Assembly (NCBI GenBank): GCA_016184365.1 | Contig: JACPCW010000143.1 | Span: forward strand, 1-33,281 | Direction of reading: 5' to 3' | Length of the DNA: 33,281 nt | Source: Candidatus Rokuibacteriota bacterium | GTDB taxonomy: Bacteria > Methylomirabilota > Methylomirabilia > Rokubacteriales > CSP1-6 | Part shown: one piece after another, positions 1 through 5,070 of the stretch | Position numbering within the stretch: the stretch's first letter is position 1 | How the letters are laid out: every line of letters starts with the position of its first letter | Program-made: the position numbers and the translations under genes | The notes under the pieces: generated by a model | What the model was told of the DNA's origin: nothing | Database searches by the model: none | Seen by the model: only the letters and a program-made list of their open reading frames with translations

Positions 1-63
1 TTTGTGAAAATATCCCGGTGCCGGCTGATTCGCATGCGAAAAGCCCAGCAAAAATGGGGGTCC

Positions 64-95
64 GAGCCGTGAATTCCGGATTAATTCACAGGCTC
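64..95. repeat. Imperfect inverted repeat (hairpin) beside the dif-like site
   Basis: The arms GAGCCGTGAATT (64-75) and AATTCACAGGCTC (83-95) pair over 12 bp with one bulged A and a 7-nt loop. A perfect 12-bp palindrome, TTCGCATGCGAA, lies nearby at 29-40. No T-tract follows, so it is not a clear intrinsic terminator. The first 131 bases hold no gene I can support and look less GC-rich than the coding DNA. Confidence 0.5.
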
Positions 96-131
96 TGAGC
101 CGCCGCGGCTAACCGGGCACCCGGCTATGTT

Positions 132-159
132 AGTTAACATAATGCGCCTTATCGGCAGT
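132..159 (-). other. dif: Candidate dif site (XerC/XerD recombination site)
   Basis: Read on the minus strand, the 28 bases split into an 11-nt arm ACTGCCGATAA, a 6-nt centre GGCGCA and an 11-nt arm TTATGTTAACT. This is the known architecture of chromosomal dif sites. The right arm differs at one base from the E. coli XerD arm (TTATGTTAAAT) and at one base from the B. subtilis arm (TTATGTAAACT). The left arm matches the B. subtilis XerC arm at 8 of 11 positions, including its A, TAA-like end. The site is intergenic, just downstream of the TPR gene. A second, inverted XerD-like arm overlaps it (CTATGTTAGTT, plus strand 125-135). A mobile-element site that mimics dif is the main alternative. 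Confidence 0.65.
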
Positions 160-206
160 ACGGCGAAAGGGGACGCGCGGGCCGCGGAGCGGCGAAGCGC
201 GCGCGA

Positions 207-872
207 CTACGGCGTCGCGCCGAGACTGGCGAGCCGCGCGCGGACGTCTTCCGCGCGTGTGGTCTTCGGAACGTCCTTCAGCAGACGCCGGTACGTCTGG
301 ATCGCGTCGTCCTTCTTGCCCGCGAGCTCGTACGCGCGCGCCAGCGCAACCAGCGTCTCCTCGAACTGAAACTCGCCCGGCTTGAGCTCGCCGAGCACGG
401 CCTGGTACGCCTCGATCGTTTCCGGAAAGTTGCGCTCGGCTTCCCAGGTCGTCGCAATGGCCAGCCGCGCCAGCGTCTGGAGCGTCTTCGACGACGCCCG
501 GGCCCGCGCGATCTCGTACGTGCTCCGCGCCGGCGCGTACTGGCCATCGGCGAATCGAAGCCCCGCCAGCTCGAACGCGGCCTCGGCGGCCATGGTCGCG
601 GATGGATACGTCTGCAGCGCGGCCTCGAGCTCGCGGATCGCCGTCGCGCGCGCCTCCGGCGGAATCTCGCGGCCACGCGCCGCGGACAGGCGCGCCATGG
701 CCGGCGCGTAGGCCGCCGCCGCGTGGCGTTCCTGCACCTCCTGCCAGAACCAGAACGCGCCCCCGAGCAGCGCGGCGACGAGCAGCACGAGCGCAGTCAT
801 CAGGATCGCGCGCCGATACGGCATGACCCATCGATCCATCCAGTGGCGCGTCGCGAGCACGGGGTCGCTCAT
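207..872 (-). CDS. Membrane-anchored TPR protein (YfgM/BamD-like repeats)
   Basis: A 221-aa protein with a short cytoplasmic N-terminus, one transmembrane helix at about residues 22-44 (ILMTALVLLVAALLGGAFWF) and a long helical domain after it. Tetratricopeptide-type repeats are recognisable, for example AAEAAFELAGLRFADGQY and LVALARAYELAGKKDDAIQT. This topology resembles YfgM-type periplasmic TPR proteins that help assembly of envelope proteins, but a specific partner cannot be read from the sequence. I chose the ATG at 872 because it overlaps the stop of the upstream zinc-ribbon gene (ATGA) and precedes the hydrophobic segment sensibly. An upstream in-frame extension to 971 would lie inside that other gene. 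It is the first gene next to the dif-like site. Confidence 0.8.
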   Translation of the reverse strand: MSDPVLATRHWMDRWVMPYRRAILMTALVLLVAALLGGAFWFWQEVQERHAAAAYAPAMARLSAARGREIPPEARATAIRELEAALQTYPSATMAAEAAFELAGLRFADGQYAPARSTYEIARARASSKTLQTLARLAIATTWEAERNFPETIEAYQAVLGELKPGEFQFEETLVALARAYELAGKKDDAIQTYRRLLKDVPKTTRAEDVRARLASLGATP

Positions 873-1111
873 CGCAGTCTCAGCCCTCGGCGGTATTGGC
901 GTCCGCAGTGTTGGCAGCGTTTCCAGCCGTGTTTCCCGACGCGACGCACGAATCGGCCGCAGTGCGGGCAACGCTGGTAGTTCCGCACGCCGAAGGCAAC
1001 GCCGAGGCTCATGACGACCGCGGCACCGACCGCGATCTGCGTCGAGAGTGCCGGGTCCACGTCGAATGACTCTAGCAGCCGATGTGCGGCAGGAACAAGC
1101 GCAGGTGACAC
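869..1111 (-). CDS. Small zinc-ribbon membrane protein
   Basis: About 80 aa if started at GTG 1111. It has a hydrophobic segment near the middle (STQIAVGAAVVMSLGVAFGV) followed by two CxxC knuckles, CPHCG and CQHCG, spaced like a zinc ribbon, and a basic tail. No specific function is recognisable. The stop overlaps the start of the TPR gene by 4 nt, so the two are probably translated together. The start is uncertain: the GTG sits exactly at the base of a 16-bp hairpin that would hide a ribosome site, and an internal ATG (at about residue 34) is an alternative that would remove most of the hydrophobic part. Confidence 0.6.
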   Translation of the reverse strand: MSPALVPAAHRLLESFDVDPALSTQIAVGAAVVMSLGVAFGVRNYQRCPHCGRFVRRVGKHGWKRCQHCGRQYRRGLRLR

Positions 1112-1145
1112 GCCGGCACGGTCGGCGCCGCCGACCGTGCCGGCG
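1111..1145. terminator. Perfect 16-bp GC-rich hairpin between two minus-strand genes
   Basis: Bases 1111-1126 and 1130-1145 are exact reverse complements separated by a 3-nt loop. The hairpin begins 7 nt past the stop of the small secreted protein gene (1152-1400) and touches the possible GTG start of the zinc-ribbon gene. No T-tract follows on either strand, so it may act as an attenuating or RNA-end structure rather than a classical intrinsic terminator. Confidence 0.55.
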
Positions 1146-1151
1146 CGGAAA

Positions 1152-1400
1152 CTACATCTTCTTGCCGAGGCTCGCGAGCGCTTCCTTCGCGACCTTCTCC
1201 GAATCGGGATGCTTCCCTTCCTTGTGGAGCTTGTCCGCCTGGGCCGCCTTCTGGCGCGCACTGTAGGCCGTGGCGTCGAGGCGGTTGGAGGACATGGCGT
1301 TGATCTCCGCGACCAGCTTCGGGCACGAGCCGGCGAATGCCGGAGCGGCCACAGCGGCGACGACGAACACGGACAGCGAGACAGCGACGAGCGTCTTCAT
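1152..1400 (-). CDS. Small secreted protein, unknown function
   Basis: An 82-aa protein starting MKTLVAVSLSVFVVAAVAA, a typical Sec signal peptide with a likely cleavage after AFA (about residue 23). The mature part is about 59 residues, helical and lysine-rich (AYSARQKAAQADKLHKEGKH), with a single cysteine near its start (GSCPKL). It resembles many small periplasmic helical proteins of unknown role. I do not recognise a family. It is followed by the strong hairpin at 1111-1145. Confidence 0.75.
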   Translation of the reverse strand: MKTLVAVSLSVFVVAAVAAPAFAGSCPKLVAEINAMSSNRLDATAYSARQKAAQADKLHKEGKHPDSEKVAKEALASLGKKM

Positions 1401-1484
1401 CCGGTCACCCCTTGGTCGAATGGTTTCGCCCCGGGCAGCGGGCGCCTCAGTAACTCGCCGGCCCCCGCGGGCGGTTCCCGGATC

Positions 1485-1799
1485 TTAGCCGACCGTCACC
1501 CAGACCGTCTCGTTTTCGACGCTCACGGGGAAGCAGGCGACCTTGACCGCCGGGTTGTTCACGTTCGCGCCCGTGGTGACGTCGAACCGCCAGGCGTGCC
1601 ACGGGCACGTGACGACGGATCCCTCGAGCGGCCCCTCGCCCAGCGGGCCGCCGCGGTGGAGACAGCGGTTGTCGACGGCGAAGAACCGCCCGTCGACGTT
1701 GAACAGCGCCAGCGTGCGCTCGCCGGCCTCGACGACCCGCCCTTCGCCCGGCGGCACCTCGCTCACGGCGGCCACCCGGACGCGCGTGCCTGTCGTCAT
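1485..1799 (-). CDS. Rieske-type [2Fe-2S] ferredoxin
   Basis: A 104-aa soluble Rieske domain protein. The cluster ligands are all present: C46-L-H48 in NRCLHRGGPLGEG and C65-P-W-H68 in VTCPWHAWRFD. The length and the CPWHAWRFD signature fit the NirD/BphF type of stand-alone Rieske ferredoxin, which passes electrons to an oxygenase or reductase. No oxygenase is encoded nearby, so the partner is unknown. Its ATG overlaps the stop of the RidA-like gene by 4 nt (ATGA), making a two-gene operon. Confidence 0.92.
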   Translation of the reverse strand: MTTGTRVRVAAVSEVPPGEGRVVEAGERTLALFNVDGRFFAVDNRCLHRGGPLGEGPLEGSVVTCPWHAWRFDVTTGANVNNPAVKVACFPVSVENETVWVTVG

Positions 1800-2206
1800 G
1801 CGCGACCCTCCGGCAGCACCGCGATCGCTTCGATCTCGACGACCATGTCGGGGATCGCCAGGCGCGACACCTCGACCAGGGTGCTCGCCGGCCGCTGGGC
1901 GCCGAAGTACTCCTTCCGCACGGTGTTCACCTGCTCCCGATCGTCGACGTTCGTGAGGAACACGGTGACTTTACAGACGTCGGCGAAGGTTGCCCCGGCG
2001 GCACTGAGACAACGCTTGAGGTTTTCGTGCACTTGGCGCGTCTGCGCCACGACGTCGCCCGCGCCGACGAGGCGGCCGCGCTCATCGGTCGGCGCACAGC
2101 CCGACACGAACACGAGCCGTCCGGCGCGGACGACGTCCGTGTAGTGGCTGATGGGTTCCGCGATGCCGGGCACGCGGATTTCCTGTCGGGTCCCGAGTTC
2201 GCTCAT
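1796..2206 (-). CDS. RidA/YjgF family protein lacking the key arginine
   Basis: A 136-aa protein spanning a full RidA (YjgF/YER057c/UK114) domain, with the usual NLKRCLSAAGATFADVCKV helix region and the VEVSRLAIPDMVVEIEAIAV end. Canonical RidA enzymes hydrolyse reactive enamines and imines from PLP enzymes using an arginine in the PARxxVEV motif (Arg105 in E. coli). Here the motif reads PASTLVEV, with Ser108 at that place, so it probably belongs to a non-deaminase or differently specialised Rid subfamily. The start is supported by a GGAGG-type ribosome site (CACGGAGGCCGC before ATG). It is translationally coupled to the Rieske gene. Confidence 0.9.
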   Translation of the reverse strand: MSELGTRQEIRVPGIAEPISHYTDVVRAGRLVFVSGCAPTDERGRLVGAGDVVAQTRQVHENLKRCLSAAGATFADVCKVTVFLTNVDDREQVNTVRKEYFGAQRPASTLVEVSRLAIPDMVVEIEAIAVLPEGRA

Positions 2207-2225
2207 GCGGCCTCCGTGGCGATGG

Positions 2226-2354
2226 TTACGGGAGTCCGGTCGGGGGCTCGGCGAGCCGCTCGAACAGTTCGGCGACGAGCGGCGCGAACAGCATCACGAC
2301 GCACGCGAGCGTCGCGACCAGGATGATGACCCGCCAGGCTCCGAGCTTCGTCAT
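2226..2354 (-). CDS. Tiny single-pass membrane protein (hypothetical)
   Basis: A 42-aa reading frame, MTKLGAWRVIILVATLACVV followed by a short amphipathic tail, with one convincing transmembrane helix at about residues 8-30. It sits 20 nt upstream of the RidA-like gene on the same strand. No ribosome site is obvious before the ATG, and a longer in-frame extension upstream has no coding character. It is plausible as a small ORF but not certain. Confidence 0.4.
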   Translation of the reverse strand: MTKLGAWRVIILVATLACVVMLFAPLVAELFERLAEPPTGLP

Positions 2355-2554
2355 GTGCGTCGATGCGGATGCGTAGCGTAACGCGGCGGTGTGGCGTGCG
2401 CGGCCCGATTTTTCGGGCGTGAGGCGGCGCGCACGACGCCGTCCCGGTCGCGGCCCGTGACCTGCGAGGGCCACCATGGGTGTCCTCCGAGCGGCTGCGG
2501 CGCAAGAGCCCTGCCAGCAAGTCGCTGGCACCCGTGGTGCAACCGACTCCCCGC

Positions 2555-2951
2555 ATGGCGCGCCCCATCTGGAAGGACTCGATCACGCCTGCTGCACGCC
2601 GAGGACGAGTACGTCGTGGTCACGAACGAAGACTTCGAGAAGATCTTCTATCCTGCGCTCGACGGGATCCGTGGCGCCGCCGAGGGTCTCGAGGAGGCGC
2701 GCGCGGATCACGAGGCCGTGAAGATGTTCCTCGCCGACGCGCTCGCCACCGAGTCCACCGACCCGGCGCTGTCCGACCGCGTCAGCGAGCTCCGCGAGCT
2801 CGTGCTCGCGCATGCGAGCGAAGAGGAAGAGGAGCTGTTCCCGCTCGCCGTCGCGCTCGGTGACGATGCGCTCGTGCGACTCGGACGGGAGATGCTCGCG
2901 CGCAAGGACGAGCGGGCCGGGCAGCTGGCGTCGCGCGTGACCGCCGCCTGA
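2555..2951 (+). pseudogene. Collapsed Ku / hemerythrin-domain remnant
   Basis: The segment starts with MARPIWKDSI (ATG 2555), which is the N-terminal signature of bacterial Ku (MARPIWKGSI type). The frame then shifts by one, and a second frame reads LLHAED, then EYVVVTNEDFEKI, then FYPALDGIRGAAEGLEEA onward. LLHAED and EYVVVTNEDFEKI match the next conserved Ku blocks. From FYPALDG to the stop at 2951 it is a hemerythrin/HHE domain (ADHEAVKMFLADAL, LAHASEEEEELFPLA) without its first helix. Ku is about 260-300 aa and HHE proteins about 150, so both are mostly missing. I infer deletions that joined Ku pieces to a hemerythrin tail. No LigD is nearby. The tail could be translated from GTG 2616, but its metal site would be incomplete. 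Confidence 0.6.
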
Positions 2952-2961
2952 GCGCTCCGCG

Positions 2962-3771
2962 TCAGCGGTCGCCGGCGACTTCGACCGCGACATACGCGTC
3001 GCCGCGCCGTCCGTGCGCCGTGCGCCCCTTGCCGCGCAGACGCAGCCGCGTCCCGTCGCGCACACCGGCCGGGATCGTGACCAGCACGTCATCGCTCCGG
3101 CCGTCGTACGTCAGCGTCACGCGTTTTTTTGCGCCCGTGCGCGCTTCGTCGGCGGTCACCGTCACCGGGACGACGAGGTCCGCCGATCCGGGCGCCAGCG
3201 TCTCGCCCGCCGGCAATCCGAGCAGCCAGCGGCCGGCGCTCGCCAGCCGATCGACCACGCCGCGCTTTGGCGGGAGCGCGCCGCCACGCGCGGCGCGCAT
3301 CGCCGCCCGTCCGAGGCGAAACAGCGCGAGGAGCGGCGTGAGCGGCGTGACGACGATGACGGTGCCCCGGACGACCGTGCGGCCGCCGAAGAGCGTCTGC
3401 TGGAAGTCGTTGCGCTCGACGCGCAGTCCCATGCGCTGCATCTCGCGCGCGAGCTCTTCGAAGATCGCGCTGGCGCGCGGATCGGCGAAGAGGTCGCGGA
3501 AGAGATCTTCGCGATTGCCGCCGAAGCCGGGGGACGCACCGACCTGCCGCGCGCGGTCGTAGTCGCGACGCCTGGCCGGGTTGATCAGCACCGCGTACGC
3601 CTCGCTGATCTCCTTGAATCGCTCGGCGGCGTCGGCGGAGCCCGCGTTCCGGTCCGGATGCCAGCGCAGCGCGAGCTGCCGATACGCCCGGCGAATCTCG
3701 TCGTCGGTCGCGCTCGCGGGCACGCCCAGCATGGCGTAGTAGTCACGGTCGAAGCGGGCGCGCGGCGACAT
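2962..3771 (-). CDS. DnaJ-like co-chaperone (J domain plus C-terminal substrate domain)
   Basis: A 269-aa protein. Residues 9-75 form a J domain with the HPD tripeptide at 38-40 (LRWHPDRNAG), which stimulates the DnaK ATPase. There are no zinc-finger CxxCxGxG repeats. Residues about 185-269 match the last beta domain of DnaJ/CbpA proteins (VTLTYDGRSDDVLVTIPAGV, DGTRLRLRGKGR). The middle has a hydrophobic stretch (VTPLTPLLALFRLG) that is not typical. It is shorter than DnaJ or CbpA (about 300-380 aa) and is best called a DnaJ-domain protein. It converges with the Ku/hemerythrin remnant. Confidence 0.85.
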   Translation of the reverse strand: MSPRARFDRDYYAMLGVPASATDDEIRRAYRQLALRWHPDRNAGSADAAERFKEISEAYAVLINPARRRDYDRARQVGASPGFGGNREDLFRDLFADPRASAIFEELAREMQRMGLRVERNDFQQTLFGGRTVVRGTVIVVTPLTPLLALFRLGRAAMRAARGGALPPKRGVVDRLASAGRWLLGLPAGETLAPGSADLVVPVTVTADEARTGAKKRVTLTYDGRSDDVLVTIPAGVRDGTRLRLRGKGRTAHGRRGDAYVAVEVAGDR

Positions 3772-3804
3772 CGTGATCCAGGATACCGCCGCGCGTCAGG
3801 GTAT

Positions 3805-3825
3805 GGAGGCCATGTCGGGGCCCCC
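3805..3825 (+). repeat. Left copy of a 21-bp inverted repeat bracketing the DUF423 gene
   Basis: GGAGGCCATGTCGGGGCCCC plus one C is the reverse complement, at 20 of 21 positions, of bases 4208-4228. It lies 7 nt beyond the stop codon of the DUF423 gene. The copy can nearly fold on itself (GGAGGCC against GGCCCCC). Confidence 0.7.
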
Positions 3826-3832
3826 AGGTACA

Positions 3833-4201
3833 TCAATCTCGCCAGCCGGCCACGGCGAGCGCGAGCCAGCCGAGCAGGAACGCGACGCCGCCGAGCGGCG
3901 TGATCGCGCCGAGCCAGCGCTGTCCCGTCAGCACGAGCAGGTAGAGGCTGCCGGAAAACAGGAGCGTGCCGGCGACGAAGAGCCAGCCGGCCGCGACGAT
4001 CATCGTGCCGCCGCCGCGCGTCGCGACCCACGCGACGGCGATCAGCGCGAGCGCGTGATACATCTGGTAGCGCGCGCCCGTTTCGAAGACGGCCAGCATG
4101 TCCGCCGGCACACGCTCGCGCAGACCATGCGCGGCGAACGCGCCGAGCGCGACCGCGACACATCCGGAGAGCGCTCCGAGCACGAGGAAGGCCCGGGTCA
4201 T
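3833..4201 (-). CDS. DUF423 family integral membrane protein
   Basis: A 122-aa protein with four predicted transmembrane helices. It shows the family signature LGAFAAHGLRERVPADMLAV and ARYQMYHALALIAVA, followed by FSGSLYLLVLTGQRWLGAITPLGGVAFLLGW split over the last two helices. DUF423 proteins (YgdD/YwdK type) sit in the inner membrane. Their function is not established. The length is normal for the family. A GC-rich hairpin ends 6 nt before the ATG, where a ribosome site would be expected, so translation may depend on its folding. Confidence 0.9.
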   Translation of the reverse strand: MTRAFLVLGALSGCVAVALGAFAAHGLRERVPADMLAVFETGARYQMYHALALIAVAWVATRGGGTMIVAAGWLFVAGTLLFSGSLYLLVLTGQRWLGAITPLGGVAFLLGWLALAVAGWRD

Positions 4202-4207
4202 TGAGTT

Positions 4208-4228
4208 GGGGGCCCCGACATGGCCCCC
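4208..4228 (-). repeat. Right copy of the 21-bp inverted repeat, directly upstream of the DUF423 start
   Basis: This is the partner of 3805-3825 in opposite orientation. Its ends GGGGGCC and GGCCCCC form a perfect 7-bp stem around a 7-nt loop. It lies 6 nt before the ATG of the DUF423 gene. Further palindromic GC-rich sequence (CGGGGCGCCCCG) follows between here and the peroxiredoxin stop. Confidence 0.7.
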
Positions 4229-4282
4229 AAGCCCCCAGGCGCTCGGGGCGCCCCGGGAAACCCGTGACGCCCCTCGAACACG

Positions 4283-4903
4283 CTAGCCCTTCAGCGCCTC
4301 GTGGACTTTGCCGACCATCTTGGCGCCCGGGTTCACGAGGGTCTTGTCGCCCTCGTCCTTCCACTTCGACGGGCAGACCTCGTTCGGTTTCTTCGCGACG
4401 TAGAGGTTCGCCTTGAACTTGCGCATCAGCTCGTCGATGTTGCGGCCGACGTTCAGGAAGTTGACCTCGGCGTTCATCAGCCGCCCCTCGGGGTTGATGA
4501 GGAACGTCCCGCGGAGCGCCAGGCCGATTCCGTCGTCGTACACGCCGAAGAGCCGCGCTTGGTCGCCCTTGACGTCGGACGCCATCGAGTACTTGACGTT
4601 CGCCAGCTCCTTCTCGTCCTGCTGCCACGCGAGGTGGACGAACTTGGTGTCCCGGCTCACCGTGACGATGTCGACGCCCATCTTCTGGAACCGCTCGTGC
4701 TGCTCTGCCAGAGCAGCGAATTCGGTCGCTCAGACGAAGGTGAAGTCCGCCGGGTAGAAGAAGAGGATCGTCCAGCGCTTGTTCTTCTTCTGCTCGGCGA
4801 GGCTGAACTTCCCGAAGTCGCCCTTCGTGGGTTCGTAGGTCTCGAGCTCGAAGTCTGGAACCTGCTGTCCCACCCTCAAGCTTGCCGTTGCCGTGTCGGG
4901 CAT
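4283..4903 (-). CDS. Probable selenocysteine-containing AhpC-type peroxiredoxin (TGA read as Sec58)
   Basis: One 206-aa peroxiredoxin runs through an in-frame TGA at codon 58 (4730-4732). Upstream reads FFYPADFTFV and downstream ATEFAALAEQHERFQKMGVD, so TGA occupies exactly the peroxidatic cysteine of the usual FTFVCPTE motif. Translation after the stop is perfectly in frame and fully conserved (VTVSRDTKFVHLAW, FLINPEGRLMNAEVN), and the resolving cysteine motif is present (VCPSKW, Cys177). This is the expected pattern of selenoprotein peroxiredoxins, which reduce peroxides using a selenol. A SECIS-like hairpin follows the TGA. ATG 4903 is supported by AAGGAGG six nt upstream. The proline after the active residue is alanine here. 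A nonsense mutation is the alternative, but the position and hairpin argue against it. Selenocysteine machinery is not in the window. Confidence 0.85.
4699..4732 (-). promoter_or_regulatory. SECIS-like hairpin downstream of the in-frame TGA
   Basis: After the TGA (4730-4732) the message folds into a perfect 8-bp stem, GCTGCTCT with AGAGCAGC, around a GGC loop (4707-4709). The loop starts 21 nt after the TGA. Bacterial SECIS elements are known to place their apical loop about 16-37 nt past UGA and to carry a G in the first two loop positions, and both conditions hold. A short lower pairing (CCG with CGG) extends the stem across an internal loop. The loop is small, and there is no bulged U as in E. 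coli fdhF. Confidence 0.7.
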
Positions 4904-4978
4904 GCCGTCCTCCTTGTTCGATGTGATCGTCGTCGGTGGGCGAAGCCACGGCGCGAGGAAGCGCGCGAAAACAGGCGA

Positions 4979-5008
4979 AGAATAGCCCCAGCGGGTGAGA
5001 TGTCGCAA
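4979..5008 (-). promoter_or_regulatory. Candidate promoter of the peroxiredoxin gene
   Basis: On the minus strand TTGCGA (5008-5003) and TATTCT (4984-4979) are separated by 18 nt, matching the sigma70 consensus at 4 of 6 bases each. Transcription would start about 70 nt before the ATG. It lies in the divergent region shared with the molybdenum hydroxylase gene. Confidence 0.4.
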
Positions 5009-5070
5009 GTAGTCGCCGGGATTCGCGGTACGCTCCACCCCGAGACCGACTCCCCGGAGGCTTTCCCTTC

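Noticed and set aside
4730..5038. Treating the peroxiredoxin as two separate genes or a nonsense pseudogene
   Set aside because: The TGA lies exactly at the peroxidatic residue, the frame is unchanged on both sides, and a SECIS-like hairpin follows.
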